NCBI GenBank assembly: GCA_037893225.1
Contig: JAZGUH010000491.1
Span: 434,001 to 498,000 of the forward strand
Length of the DNA: 64,000 bases
DNA from: Hippasteria phrygiana
Taxonomy: Eukaryota > Echinodermata > Asteroidea > Valvatida > Goniasteridae
Direction of reading: 5' to 3'
Below the pieces are notes generated by a model. That model saw only the letters and a program-made list of their open reading frames with translations, ran no database searches and had not been told where the DNA came from. How positions within the stretch are numbered: the stretch's first letter is position 1; the number at the start of each line of letters is the position of its first letter. Of the stretch, positions 1-11,080 are shown in pieces. Made by a program: the position numbers and the translations under genes.

Positions 1-1
1 G

Positions 2-250
2 AGATATATTGATGATGTATTTTTCATCTGGACCAGTGATCAGGAAAGTTTGGTGACTTTCATTAAACACATTAATTCCTTCTACAGGACCATTAAGTTT
101 ACATCACAGTATTCAGTTCATCAGACCAACTTTCTGCAAGGAAGGCAACTCTGTAACCACTGATCTGTATTCTAAACCCACAGACACCCACCAGTACCTC
201 CTCTCCTCCAGCTGTCACTCAGGCATTGCAAGACAGACATAGCATTCAGC
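2..250 (+). pseudogene. Penelope-like RT C-terminal fragment
   Basis: Reading from base 2 gives RYIDDVFFIWTSDQE, the catalytic YIDD box of a PLE reverse transcriptase, then a segment containing INSFYRTIKFTSQYS. After a frameshift near 150 the DLYSKPTDTHQYL motif follows, which is typical of the PLE region after the RT palm. The N-terminal RT is outside the window. Stops follow at about 153 and 240. In an intact element this would be the catalytic core that copies RNA into the target. Here it is a decayed fragment. The PLE assignment rests on motif order plus the GIY-YIG domain downstream. Confidence 0.8.
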
Positions 251-752
251 CAGGCACTCAGACTCAGAAGAATTTGTTCTAATGATTCTGATTTTTCCCA
301 TCATAAAGGTCCTGAAGAATTTTACTTGGTTGCCAGGGGCCACTGCTCCTGCCAAGTTCAACGTGCTATCGCCAGAGCCAAATCTATCACCAGAGATTTG
401 GCTCAAGGAAAAGACGCCCAGCACTAATAGCAACCCCAATATTTCCTTGGTCACCACCTTTCATCCTAGTCTCCATCTCCTTCCTAAAATTAATAATAAC
501 AATCATCATATCTTTCATACTTCAGATCGCCTTGCCCGCGTGCCGTCCCTGACAACCCAGTACAGTGGAACGCCGCACATCTCGGTTTCCACAGATTTTG
601 TTCGTTATAGCGATCATTTGTTAGAGCAATTTTCTGCCAAATTCAACATGCGTCCATTCCTTTAAATAGCAGCCTCTTGCATCGTATTTGAAGTGCGCCC
701 TCTTTTGACCATTGTCAGTGTACGAAACCACTGTCCATTTACAGTGTTGTAG

Positions 753-892
753 TCAAGGCCACAACCTCCGAGGCCGAGGCCAAGACCGAGGCCACAACCT
801 CCGAGGCCGAGACCGAGGCCGAGGCCACAATGTCCGAGGCCAAGGCCGAGGCCGAGGCCACAACGTCCGAGGCCGAGGCTGAGGCCGGTTAC
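753..892. repeat. GAGGCC-rich subterminal minisatellite, left
   Basis: Reiterated GAGGCCGAGGCC with ACAACNTCC interruptions lies just inside the left end of hAT insertion 1. A matching GAGGCC-rich tract lies inside the right end (2846-2954). Subterminal short-repeat arrays are common in hAT elements as transposase-binding regions. That role here is inferred. Confidence 0.7.
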
Positions 893-932
893 TAAACACG
901 TAATAAACTAATAATCCACTCAATCAAGGTTA

Positions 933-1409
933 AAGGCAGTGTGTATGATTGGTCATTGTTGCAATTTTCAGAAATGGGCGGATTTGGGGGTTAGTATTTT
1001 ATAGGAAATATCGTTCCACTGACCTGTTCAAAGTTTTGCGTTGTTGGATGGCAAGAAAAACAGAGAAAAACGGCGCTCGTTTTCAACCGTCGGGCGGACG
1101 ATAGCCTTTAGTCAACAAGACGCGCGTGGCTACCTGGACACGTGACGCGCCCCGAATGCCAGCATGTCCGGGGCGCACCACTCGTCCGGGTAGCCACGCG
1201 CGCCTTGACTTAAGCCTACAGGGCAGTTTTGCAACGATTGAAAACAATATAAATTTTCACTTTTCTTGACAACGACAGCACACCTGGTGCTATCATTTCA
1301 CACGATGATTGAGACTACTATTAACTTACAGGCTAGTAAGGTATTTCGTAATAATTCAGTAAAAACAAATTAGAGGATTACCAATCGTGTACACTACCTT
1401 CATTGTTGG
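933..1409. repeat. Repeat shared with the TTAA element at 23529-23986
   Basis: From ATGGGCGGATTTGGGGG near 973 to CCAATCGTGTACACTAC near 1409 this closely matches 23545-23980, including an internal palindrome that pairs GTGGCTACC (about 1125) with GGTAGCCAC (about 1190). Its ends resemble the TIR of the 23.5-kb copy (AGGYAATGTAYAYGATT-like). The left flank has TTAA but the right flank does not, so this is an older or partly deleted family member nested in hAT insertion 1. Confidence 0.65.
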
Positions 1410-2845
1410 ATTGTTTATTATATTTTCAAGTCACGTCAATGGCAGGTTCCTTAAAGGATATGTTTATTGCATTTCAAGAACATAAGGGTCTCCAGCATCT
1501 ATTGGGATAGCTTTGCACGGTGTGGCCTCATAATAATCCCTCCTCTGCTAAAAATGCGCTCCACTGGAGCACTGCTGGCTGGAACAAGACCAAGACCCTT
1601 GTGTTGTTATTTCGGAGCGCCCGCGCGCCAGATTCACTAACGTTGTGTCCTCGAAATCCCGGCTTCGTACGTGCGTTCTGGCCTCACGCATGCGTAGTTT
1701 ACAAAATGCAGCCGAATCCGCAGCTGGTGTTTGTCAAACGTGCACGATTTTGGATTGCCACAAGGGTCTTGGATAAGTTGGCAGGCAATTCTTAACTTTT
1801 TCTTTACTTTTCGATGATTCTCCCTCGCTTTTCCGAGGGATCCAAACAGTGACCGAGTTTGGGCCTTATCATAAATTATTCATTACATGCAAATACATAG
1901 GACATGACGAGGCATCATGACCATTGATCTGCAGCTGCGCGCGTCACATGCGCGTGCACGCATGTCGGACATAAACCACGAATGTGATTGGTCAGAACAC
2001 CATCAGGCGACCTCACTGGATCGGTCTATTGCATAACCGTCCATCATTATCACAGTCCACAGTCTGGTCGCGCCCCCGAAATGCCAACTTATCCAAGACT
2101 TTACTACAGATCCAAAATCTTATCGCGCTGTCGGCCTATTGCAACTACACTGTACCTGATCGCGCTGCCTGTGCATTGCAACTGCGAAAGTACAAAAGTA
2201 CAATAGTAACGTCTTTGAACCAAGACTAGCTGGAACAGAGAGGACAGTCTTTGCAAGGGCATGCAGTTATGGGTACATAGACTAGTAGACATGTGACAGG
2301 CTTCGCGTTGCGCGAGCACGCGTGAATAACAGGTTGGTTCCCTCAACTTCACTGCCGGCCATTATGATTATCGCTTTAACGTTCACTCGTTCAGGGCCGA
2401 GTGGTGGACCAGGAACCAGTCTATAGCGGGAGTAGACAGATTATCTAACAAAAATATTAGATGCTACCTGAGTACGTGTAACACAATAGTGGCAGTTCAT
2501 GGGGCGAGTGAAGTGCTGGACCAGGAACTACACGTAGTCTATTACCGGGAGTAGACTGGTTCTACAAGAAGATAATACATATAATGTACGTACGTAGTAC
2601 GTGCAATCGGGGAGCTATCTATAGCTCCATGGTGCAATAATGCAAATACCAGTTCATTAATTCGTGCGTATCTGCTTGAAACTTTATTTCTTTTCACGGA
2701 ACTCACTGTGGCAGCTTCTCGAAAGTTTCATGACGGTAAACAATTTAAATTAATTGAAACAGAAAACACATCTGAATTGGTGGGAAAATTGGTCAAAGTG
2801 GGCGGCCTCGAGCTGGCCTCGACCAGATCTTCGAGTCCGGAAGGC

Positions 2846-2954
2846 TCCGAGGCCGAGGCCGAGGCCGAGGCCTTGCACTCCGAGGCCAAGGCCGAGACCG
2901 AGGCCATAAAAATCGGCCTCGAGGCCGGCCTCGAGGCCGAGGCCGGTCTCGAGA
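2846..2954. repeat. GAGGCC-rich subterminal minisatellite, right
   Basis: Runs of GAGGCCGAGGCC and CGGCCTCGAGGCC just inside the right terminus of hAT insertion 1, partly palindromic. It creates Ala/Glu-rich open frames on both strands that are compositional artefacts. Confidence 0.7.
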
Positions 2955-4204
2955 CCTCCAACACTGTCCATTTATCTTGGCAGCACGTCACCTTGCATGC
3001 CCGCGCCCTGGCAGTTAGGACGACTTTGAACATGTGCCGCTCATTGAATCATGTAATTACCTGTTCATTAGGGCTGTTGCCGTTGGTGATTTTTCTTGTC
3101 GACGTCGACAAATTGTCGACAAAAGCAATTTCAGAGTCGGGTAAATAAATCACGCATTGACTACTGTAAAACTTTTCTGTTTCTATAATTGTTGAATATA
3201 AAACAATACATTCCTGGCCATTTTGACGTTCATATTTTAAGGTAAAATAAATGTATTATTTAAAACAATAACCATTGTTCTACTGCAAGCCCTGATCCCA
3301 TTCTTAGCAATGTTTAAATTTGGAAATATTACGTGTCATGTATAAGCCAGGGCCGGCCATGCGCAGTCATGACCGGAAAATCCCCAAGCTATTATTAGAA
3401 CAGCTCGCACAAAAATCGGTGCGGTTTGGACTGATCAAAAACACCAAATGCCATTGCATTCACGGACGCTACAGATCGTAACGCTGACATTACGATCGGG
3501 AACCGGAATTTTCCGACCACATACCATGGAGAAATAAAAGGAACATACATTGCGTCATTTGCTGTCCACAATCAGTTTTATTTTAGCTGGCAAAACCCGA
3601 TCCACGATCCTACAATGTACACCCTACATGCAGCTCCAGCTCACTTTTGGCGCGGCGTGCAGACCACAGTCTAGTCTTGGTTCCAAGACCTTCGTGTTCC
3701 TTTTTTCCTTCCGAACGAGGGCGCTGTTTCTCAGTAAATCGATTCTGATTGTATTCGATAATGTTTTATATATTACGCGCTGACAAGAATCGATTCTACT
3801 GTTCTTTGCTCGGTTCTTCACTTCCACGAAGGTCTTGGATATTTCTGTCCGCGGGTCTTAACTTTTTCTTTACTTTTTCGACATTCTCCCCCGACTTTCC
3901 GGGGGAGCCAATCAGCGATTGAGTTTGACCTTGACAAATGAATTATTCATAACTTGGCGAGCATGCACGATTAAATAGGACGCGGTGCGGTCATCACCCT
4001 CTGGGTGCGGTTTTTTGTGTATATGTGTTGTGTTGTCTGGAAATTTGAATTCACCGCGCCCGGGCCCTACGCGTCGACCGTTGTATTGTTTTGGATAAGG
4101 GATTGCGCGATCCGCGTGACCCAGTCTGTCGTGGCTGTGGGAAATATTTTTTAAGTTGACGTGCAGGCGGCACGACGTACGTGTCGTTAAAATCCGCTAA
4201 GTAT

Positions 4205-4256
4205 CTGTAGTGCAGCTGATTTCTGTAGTGCAGCTGATTTCTGTAGTGCAGCTGAA
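4205..4256. repeat. 18-bp tandem repeat, about 3 copies
   Basis: CTGTAGTGCAGCTGATTT occurs three times head to tail inside hAT insertion 2, the last copy diverging after CTGA. Simple tandem array, no coding potential. Confidence 0.9.
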
Positions 4257-6321
4257 GTTTATTTAGACATTAAATAAAGTGTAGGCCTATACAAAATATT
4301 TGTGCGGATGATGAGTGAACATGTGAGGTATATTTTAATACTTCAGAATGCAAATTTAGAACTATAACCTTTGATGACAGCCAGTGTGTTTACGTGGTTA
4401 CTATTCCACATGTAATAGATTAACATATATTGGTTAAAAGAACTACATCACAATTGATTTCATTACAGTCATAATTGATCATTTTCAACAACAAAAATTT
4501 AACAACAATTTTTATACAAAGGAAAACATATCAGAAAGGATTAACAAAAGGTGATACATACGGCGTACATAATAGCCCAACTTTTATAGTTAAATATAAT
4601 CCCAAAAAAATTGTTGATAAGTGAAGGCAAAAACATAGATTTCGGGGTTGTGGGGATGGGGAATATATCTCCACCCACACACATGTTATGACAAGATCAC
4701 CCCTAGACAATAAAACCAGGCAGAAGAAAAAAATTAAAATAGACCAGGAGGTAATTATACATTTCATATGGAAATTACAGTAGAATTGTCGGAAAGAGGG
4801 TTAAATTTGGGTTTGTGTATGGACCATAATTAATACATGTATAATAAACAGCGTAGTGTCCAATCCCCCCCCCCCTTCGAAATTTTCAGTTGGTTGGTTT
4901 TGGAAATTTCATGATAACCCCCCCCCCCCCCCCCCCCCCCCTTTTTCCCGGTCTCCACACATGTCATGGTGAAATCATGGAGGCGCGCTTGAGTGAAGGT
5001 AACAATTTATGAGAAGGTATTACCCGATGACATGTACATTATATATTGTGCATGTACACTGTATGAGCTAGAACACTGGTGTATAAACATGTGAGGTGAT
5101 AAACTTAAAAAAGACTTCAGAATGGAGGACGTCCCAGCCAGTTTGTATTATACATTTTTTTAAATGCCACATGTACATGTAATGTCGATTTTTTTACACT
5201 GAGTAGTATAATGACCGGTACATCTGCCAATTTAATTTTTCAGGATGGAAATTGAAAATACATGAAAAAAGAGATGTAACAAATGGTGTGTTTCATATTT
5301 CTGATGAACTCTGTGGCAGTTCTAACCTTCAATGGTAAAGTATATGTTAACATAAATGTAACTTTACAATAATGGTTTAAAATATTTACAGAAATACATT
5401 TTATCCAGTGAAAAATTATGTTTACCTCAAGAATGAAAATAAATGAGTGAAGTTAATTCCATCTACTTTGATTTTAAATCCACTGCATTTAAGTGGTTTG
5501 CTGGGCTTGCTATTTCAGACTTCTCTTCTTCATGTTCACTTTTTCAAATATTAGTTATATGGATTACTATACACATGTAGGAATGTAACGTATTTAGTGG
5601 AGGAATTTTTTATTGGGAGAAATATAAATAAATAAGACAATGATGAATTTAAGCTCCACCTTGAAGACAAAGTGAGTAAAAACGTTGTTCAGTCAAAAGT
5701 TGACCAAAGACCGTCCTGTAAATTGTGCATGCAACTAACTGGACTGAAATATCCAATACATTACTGGGCCTGGCCATGGCTGGCTGCAAAAAAAGGCACC
5801 ACATGTTTGTACATGTAATTAAACAAGACTGGCAAAAATCAATCTTTAATAAAAAATTATTTTAAAATTTGACTATTCTGCATTTATTCATTCACATTGG
5901 CTAATTAACATCCCAGATTAAAGTGCACACCTGCAGGTAAATTATCATTATCTCATTCTGGGACGTAGCAAGAAAGATCATAAACTCCCAAGTTATTCAA
6001 ACTTGAAGTTCAAGTACGTATACGTACACTATACAATACAATCCACAGTGCTCAAATGTGGATGTACATTGTACATAAATACATGTACATGTACATTGTA
6101 TGTAGGCCTACAAGTACAAGTGGCTTTTGTACACAGTAGTACATCCACGTTTTTTTTCAAACGGTATTATATTACACGCGTCGCGTCGACCGCAGGCGCA
6201 TTTTGCATAATTGGGGCATCGGTCAAACTTAACCATGGAGGTCAGACCAGTCACGTGATATGAATGATGCATGTTTAGCCACGATTTCCATAGTCGGGTC
6301 CCGCCCCCAAAAGTAGAAATA

Positions 6322-6428
6322 TCCAAGACGTTACTGTAACTCCGTGATTGATCGCGCGCTCGCCCGCTGTGACAGCCTGTAAATTGCGCCCTCTGTTGAT
6401 GACAAGTATCAGACAGTAACGTCTTGGA
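6322..6428. repeat. Short foldback element
   Basis: TCCAAGACGTTACTGT at 6322-6337 is inverted perfectly at 6413-6428, with an internal segment rich in CGCGC and GCCC. A diverged relative is at about 2092-2225. A GTCTTGGTTCCAAGAC palindrome at about 3676 uses the same terminal word. This suggests a small MITE family scattered through this element-rich tract. Confidence 0.6.
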
Positions 6429-7870
6429 ACCAAGACTAACCACAGTCTTGATGTGCGTGCCGTGCCCGCTTACGTGTATGCGATATGCATCATGCATGTT
6501 TGTTATTGGCCAATAGTAGGGCAATTGCGTGCACAACGGTTACATCATTGACCTTATATGGAACTTAAGGGCTTGGTTACTGGATGATTGGCACGAATAA
6601 TACAGCAACCACGAATATAATGTAGTGAGAATTTGGCAAAATCACCCCACTTCCAAACGCTGAACACACGATTCCTTCCTCCATGATTGAGTGTACATGT
6701 ATGTCTCGGTTCGGATCGGATATATTTTTACGGCACAAGTTAAAAAATATCCTCTCTTAGTTTTTTTTTTTCTCCATGATTACATTATTTTTATTTTAGT
6801 GCTTACAAAAAAATCATACTATATTATCATTATTATGTGGAAATGAAGCATGTACATGCAACAAAATATACATTCATTTTTATATCATGTGGAAATAAAA
6901 CACTTACTTGGAAAGGTTCAATTTGATTTTTTGGGCGGGGGTAGTCTTTTTTATGTTTTGGTTTTGATGGGGTTATTCGTTTGTTTTTGTTTTTACGATA
7001 CGTATCGCGACTGAACTTAGTATCATGAAAAAGTGGTATCGTGTGTTACACCCTTTTTAATCAGTCTGCTTGACTTTTACAACTAATAACTACATTTAGC
7101 AATCATTGTAATAGAGAAAAAATAAATCGAACCCTGTAAACAATGGTCGCGACCTGAAGTTGTTTTGCAACTTACAACTAGCCAAGGCCGGCGCGGTACG
7201 TGATGGGGATCATGTTGCAACTAGCTTGGTCCATCGACGCGACGTGCGTTGAACCATGGAGGAAGGGACACACATCCATGGTTGAACTCACCATGCTCAC
7301 TGTTAGGTTAAGAAAAGGGTGGTGTCCGGGGAAACTCACGGGCTAAATACACTGCATGGAAGTCGGCGTTTTTGGACAAGAAAGCACATCATAACACATG
7401 GGTTGTTAATACATACTAGAACATTATAGTAAGCTAGGTCTCACATTAGTTTATGTGTAACTTGTGACAAAAAAATCGGCGTTTTATCGCACACAAATTG
7501 CATGCTATGTTTTATTTTTATTTTATTTTTTTTCGACAATGAGTCATTTGTGTCAATATGTCGGAAAACTGCCATTGTCGCCAACATTGTCGACAAAAGG
7601 CCTGTCGACAACAGCCCTACTGTTCATACTTTTTAAGCTTACCGAATTCTAAAGCAACAGTTGGCTTTTCCCTTCTATTTCTTGGGGAAATAATAGCCAC
7701 CTGTCACTCTTCAACATAAAGCTGCGGCCAACCATTGTTCGGTAAATTTTGTACACAAAGTTCGTTATAACTGTGTTCCACTGTATTGGCTTATAGGCGC
7801 CCCCGTAATCTACGAGACGGGAAGCCGAGGTCCCCACCTTAGATGCATCCCCTCCCACGCAGCATGGTAC

Positions 7871-8276
7871 TTTTTGTGCAATTCCAGATGTGTTGTTTGC
7901 CAGACTCACATGCACTCCTTTTCTGGCCATTCATCTGGCACTACTCACAGAACCAATGGTAACATTACTTTCAACACCTCTAATGTCATATATCTCATTT
8001 CTTGCAGAGCTTGTGGAATCCAGTATGTTAGGGAGACCAAGAACATGCTCATAAAGCATTTCTATGGCCATAGATCGATTGTGAACACCAAGAAAATATA
8101 CACCCTTGTTGGTCACCACTTCAACTTGCCTATAACCTTTCCATTTTCGATATGATTCTACAGGGCATAGAATCACTCGGTTCACCTTAGCAGGGAGAAA
8201 GTGTGGATGAAACATCTTCGGACTATTCAACCCCATGGTCTCAACATCCAGGAAGGGAATGAATGACTTTTAATCC
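7871..8276 (+). pseudogene. GIY-YIG endonuclease of PLE copy A (frameshifted)
   Basis: The reading shows a Cys-rich lead (CNSRCVVCQTH), then NVIYLISCRACGIQYV and ETKNML...FYGHRS, the GIY-YIG layout of PLE endonucleases, which nick the target DNA. In the second half of the motif the expected glycine (Y-V-G) is arginine (YVRET), as in copy B, so the altered residue predates the split of the copies. A frameshift after HFNLP leads to a premature stop near 8155. Frame +1 then continues with SDMILQGIESLGSP to about 8276. There is no convincing ATG. Confidence 0.8.
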
Positions 8277-9062
8277 CCCCACCCCTAATTCTGATTTGTT
8301 TACAGAGAATCCTCCTGGCAAACCCTCTTGGGGTTTCTTGCCCACTTGGATGTCTTTCCCTTTCCTGTTTATAAGCCTTGCCACATCCCTCCGTTTCTTC
8401 TATTGTCCAATTACCACCTCCTATTTACCCCCCCCCCCCCCCACCACACTCCTTTGTTCCCCTTCCCCCACTTCATCCCTCTCATCTCAATCCATCCCCT
8501 CTTTCATCCTTACCTAACCACACTTTGTTCCTTGCTATTCCTTCTCCTCCCTTTGATGTTCACCCACTGCATCTCTCCTTTGAATCGCTCTTTTGTGTTT
8601 CTCCACCCGCCCCCAATACATGCATGTTCCCTACATTTTTGTTTCTTGTACTCCATCATTTGCCATTGAGAAAGAACTTGCTTAAATTTAAAACGTTAGG
8701 TCAGCTAATTGTTTTATTAATATTTGAAAAGAATTTTTGTGCAATGTTTCTCAATACAGCATGCATACATGTTTGGGGGTCCACTTAGGGTAGCACAATA
8801 CATGTATTGACATGATCATCACTGAGGTCAAGTAAAAAATGTGGCTTCAGGATACTACATGTACACTGTTCCCTAAAATGCACTCCTGCTTCATATGCTT
8901 TTCGGTATTAAATGAACAGGCTAGTATTAAAAGCCATCCCCCTCATAGTTTGCCTTCCAAATTAAAAAAAAAATCTTTGTCAGTTTTTAATAAAAATTAA
9001 GGAATAGTCTGGGAAACTAATCCAAATAAAATTGGGAAAGTATGTCAAGATAATATCAAACT
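8277..9062 (+). other. PLE 3' noncoding region, C/T-rich
   Basis: Pyrimidine-rich DNA present in all three PLE copies. Low complexity keeps two or three Pro/Leu/Ser-rich frames open at once, and length differences between copies in the C-runs shift those frames. It is therefore read as 3' UTR. Confidence 0.65.
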
Positions 9063-10033
9063 TTTAAAGGTTCAGTTGATTCTCGAATATTCTCATTATT
9101 AAATCACATTGTTTCTTTGTTCTTTATATCAGTGTGATCTTGTTTGATTTCTTTGTTGCATCTGAGAAAATTCAGGCTTTTTTCTAGTAATTTATATTTG
9201 CGGATAGTCTGGAGATTTTCAGACCGTAACAATGTGCAGTGTGGCTACTACATCAAAACTTTGTGAGGTTTTTTGGTCGAATGTTGAGCCAGCTCAAATA
9301 CAGCTGAAACACACAAAGGTCGCGTCCACCAAAAAGTGGTCCATAGAGTGACATTGAGCCCCAGGAGACAGTGTCAGCACTGGCAGCCTTGAGGCTAACG
9401 TTACGTATGTGTTGTTTGGATGGAGTGAAGGACCCAGCGACCATCGCTGAAGAGGCAGCCATATTACGTATATTAAACTGTTTATCGGCCTAACAACATT
9501 TGTGTGTTTTACTTTGTGTATGGTTTGAAGTTGGACTTCCAGGAAATGTAAAAAAAAAAAAAAAAAATTTAATTCACCCGCCCGCCCCCCTACTGGCGAA
9601 GGGGTGTGATGGACAACCAAACAATTTTTTTTTTTTGCCTTATGGACAGGGAAATTTGGGGTCACAACATAACACAGGAATAGACCTTATTTTCGATTGT
9701 CAACCGAATATTGAAATACCTTTTTTGCCGGTTCGAATAACCAAAAAAAATATAACACATACAGATACGACTCTGATGCTATTTTAATAGAAATCGCTTC
9801 TCATATATGCGGTAAAACTCAATTTTGAATAATCAAATACTAAATTATTCAAAAATGAACATCCCTACAGAAGAAGGGGAGGAAATTCAACCTGATTCCC
9901 AATGGAAGCCAAGAAACCTAGACCCAACTCTCGTCACCACCGATTATCCTGGGAATGAAGTTTGGGTCATCCCGGGCCTGTTGATGGAGATCCTTGCAGA
10001 CTTCAACACGGTGCTGCTTCTGTTCATGTTTCA
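9063..10033. other. Unassigned stretch with no counterpart in copy C
   Basis: In copy C the PLE 3' region (to about 52020) joins directly to sequence equivalent to 10034. Here about 970 bp lie between, either an insertion or DNA deleted from copy C. It holds A- and T-runs (9550, 9627) and a C-run (9586). A 69-codon minus-strand frame (9253-9462) has no recognisable domain. No clear TIR or TSD was seen. Confidence 0.4.
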
Positions 10034-10192
10034 GGTACATGGTGAAATCGCAAATGCACACGTACCAGTGGTCACAAAAATGCGTGTGATCAAGCGATAT
10101 AACTTGGAATACTTATTCACGAAAGTTATTGTCTACACCTGCTATATGCACAGTACTGTCTCATCAGAACTTTTTGATCGCACCTCGTACTG
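10034..10192. repeat. Repeat shared with 52020-52215
   Basis: GGTGAAATCGCAAATGCACA onward to CGCACCTCGTACTG matches the segment after PLE copy C at 52025-52213, with small indels. It may be the true PLE 3' end or a flank duplicated with it. Confidence 0.7.
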
Positions 10193-10275
10193 TAGTCCGA
10201 GTAACTTGGACCCTTTATCGCCTTTTTTAACATTTGGACATGATCTGGCGATAGTAGTAGGGTCCAAGGCAACGT
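10193..10275. repeat. Stem-loop repeat (TAGTCCGAGTAACTTGGACC family)
   Basis: Imperfect inverted repeat: ACTTGGACCCTTTATCGCC pairs with GGCGATAGTAGTAGGGTCCA around a loop containing AACATTTGGACATGATC. Reverse-oriented relatives are at 15886-15968 and 56361-56438. The TAGTCCGAG edge is common to all three and marks a shared boundary. Confidence 0.7.
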
Positions 10276-10293
10276 TAGACGATGCTTTCGAGT

Positions 10294-10465
10294 CAACTCG
10301 TACCTTCGCCAACTCGTACCTTCGCCAACTCGTACCTTCGCCAACTCGTACCTTCGCCAACTCGTACCTTCGCCAACTCGTACCTTCGCCAACTCGTACC
10401 TTCGCCAACTCGTACCTTCGCCAACTCGTACCTTCGCCAACTCGTACCTTCGCCAACTCGTACCT
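10294..10465. repeat. 16-bp minisatellite, about 10.75 units
   Basis: The unit CAACTCGTACCTTCGC repeats almost perfectly. Since 16 is not a multiple of 3, three units make a 16-residue repeat in every frame, which explains the open frames over it. The same unit is inverted at 14961-15088, with fragments at 12196-12236 and 15146-15190. Confidence 0.95.
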
Positions 10466-10962
10466 CTAATAAAGACAACTCGTACCGCATAAAAATATAT
10501 GCCAAATTGCGTTGGATATACCATGGAGGAAGGATTTACAGGATATACGAACTCTTTATTTTTGTTTTTGAGAAATCCAGATGCATTTTTGGGACCGATC
10601 CTCAAAAACTCTTTGCTGATTCGAACACTGTTTGCATTCCATTTTATTGGGAAAATTGAGAGTTGTGAAAAATGCTTAATTTCTTTTCCCATGTTTTTCC
10701 TTTCTTCTTGTGAGCTTGTATAATTAACTGGAATTTGATATTTATTTATTTCTTTTCTGTTATTTAGGTTTCGGAAATGGCAAACAGGACATCTGGGCAA
10801 GACGTACTGTGTGTAAGACACCGACAGATGATCTTCAAAAACTTATGCCCAATCTTAGAAATGGGGACCCCCTCTTTTTTTGCTTTTTGTGTGTGTAGCT
10901 TGGTTATTTCTTTGGACGTTGCATAATTTCCATTTTTCGCAACTAGTTTACTTAATTATATT

Positions 10963-11080
10963 TTTTCAAAGTGAACAAAGAAACTGGCAGGAGCAGGATT
11001 CGAACCTGCGACCTCCGGGTTACAGTACCGGCGATCTACCAACTGAGCTATCTTGCAAGTTTCTTTGTTCACTTTGAAAA
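10963..11080. mobile_element. 118-bp foldback with a tRNA-like loop
   Basis: A perfect 23-bp inverted repeat (10963-10985 and 11058-11080; arms begin TTTTCAAAGTGAACAAAG) encloses exactly one tRNA-like sequence on the minus strand. The DNA could form a long stem closed by the tRNA. No clear TSD was found. Confidence 0.75.
10986..11057 (-). tRNA. tRNA-Thr(UGU)-like sequence, probably pseudogene
   Basis: The minus strand carries a canonical A box (TAGCTCAGTTGG) and B box (GGTTCGAATCC) at tRNA spacing, total 72 nt. The anticodon stem CCGG/CCGG encloses a loop reading ACTGTAA, giving anticodon UGU (Thr). However, position 33 is C instead of the near-universal U, and the acceptor stem pairs only 5 of 7. 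Pol III could still bind the boxes, but a working tRNA is doubtful. Confidence 0.7.

Larger units (their letters stand above)
742..2966. mobile_element. hAT-type nonautonomous insertion 1 (8-bp TSD TCCATTTA)
   Basis: The insert begins CAGTGTTG and ends CAACACTG. It is bounded by the direct repeat TCCATTTA at 734-741 and 2967-2974. The paralogous unoccupied site is in PLE copy B near 39158 (ctgtccattcatcttgg). An 8-bp TSD with CAGTG-type ends is the hAT signature. Length is 2225 bp with no transposase-like ORF. Both subterminal regions are GAGGCC-rich. A second repeat (about 933-1409) sits inside it. Confidence 0.9.
3069..7619. mobile_element. hAT-type nonautonomous insertion 2 (8-bp TSD CTGTTCAT)
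   Basis: The insert begins TAGGGCTGTTGCCG and ends CGACAACAGCCCTA, an inverted terminal repeat. It is flanked by CTGTTCAT at 3061-3068 and 7620-7627. PLE copy B has the unoccupied site (acctgttcatacttttt near 39260). Length is 4551 bp. The interior is AT-rich, with C-runs near 4867 and 4919 and a small foldback at 6322-6428. No transposase-like ORF was seen, so it was moved in trans or has lost its gene. Confidence 0.88.
563..7783. mobile_element. pogo/Tigger-like MITE (copy A), expanded by two hAT insertions
   Basis: Left end CAGTGGAACGCCG follows TA at 561-562. Right end ...GTTCCACTG stops at 7783 and is followed by TA (7784-7785). CAGTGGAAC inverted ends with a TA target duplication fit the pogo/Tigger branch of Tc1/mariner. 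Without the two 8-bp-TSD insertions the MITE is about 430 bp, close to the intact 493-bp copy at 38980-39472. No transposase ORF. It separates the RT and endonuclease parts of the host PLE. Confidence 0.8.
1..9062 (+). mobile_element. Penelope-like retroelement copy A (broken, nested)
   Basis: This composite starts inside the reverse transcriptase, continues through the linker to about 561, and resumes at 7784 with the GIY-YIG endonuclease and a pyrimidine-rich 3' region to about 9062. The middle is occupied by a MITE (563-7783) that contains two further insertions. Copies B (38549-40268) and C (47001-52020) align with it, which fixes the order of pieces. PLEs encode an RT and a C-terminal GIY-YIG nuclease, and both are recognisable here. 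Frameshifts and stops show the copy is dead. The 5' end lies outside the window. Confidence 0.85.
7784..9062 (+). mobile_element. PLE copy A, 3' piece
   Basis: Resumes after the TA duplication of the MITE and holds the GIY-YIG domain plus a C/T-rich 3' region. It aligns with 39473-40268 (copy B) and 51190-52020 (copy C). The alignment to copy C stops near 9062, where 9063-10033 has no counterpart in C. Confidence 0.8.

Noticed and set aside
2708..3148. 146-codon plus frame rich in Glu/Ala
   Set aside because: Composition comes from the GAGGCC minisatellite and it crosses the exact right end and TSD of hAT insertion 1.
8263..8788. Overlapping Pro/Ser/Leu-rich frames downstream of GIY-YIG (also at 40.0 and 51.2 kb)
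   Set aside because: C/T-rich sequence keeps several frames open, and C-run length differs between PLE copies, shifting frames. Best read as 3' UTR.
9253..9462. 69-codon minus frame beginning MAASSAMVAGSFTPSK
   Set aside because: Short, no recognisable domain, no conserved copy in the window and no clear splice context. Left unannotated as a gene.
10294..10465. CRISPR-like array
   Set aside because: Contiguous tandem 16-mers with no unique spacers, in animal DNA. It is a minisatellite.
10282..10821. Open frames with RTFANSYLRQLVPSP-type repeats over 10.3 kb (and RVGEGTSWRRYELAK at 14.9 kb)
   Set aside because: A 16-bp tandem repeat without stops is open in all frames. Not evidence of a protein.
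10986..11057. Functional tRNA-Thr gene
   Set aside because: C at position 33, mispaired acceptor and D stems, and a perfect inverted repeat around it argue for a tRNA-derived mobile sequence.
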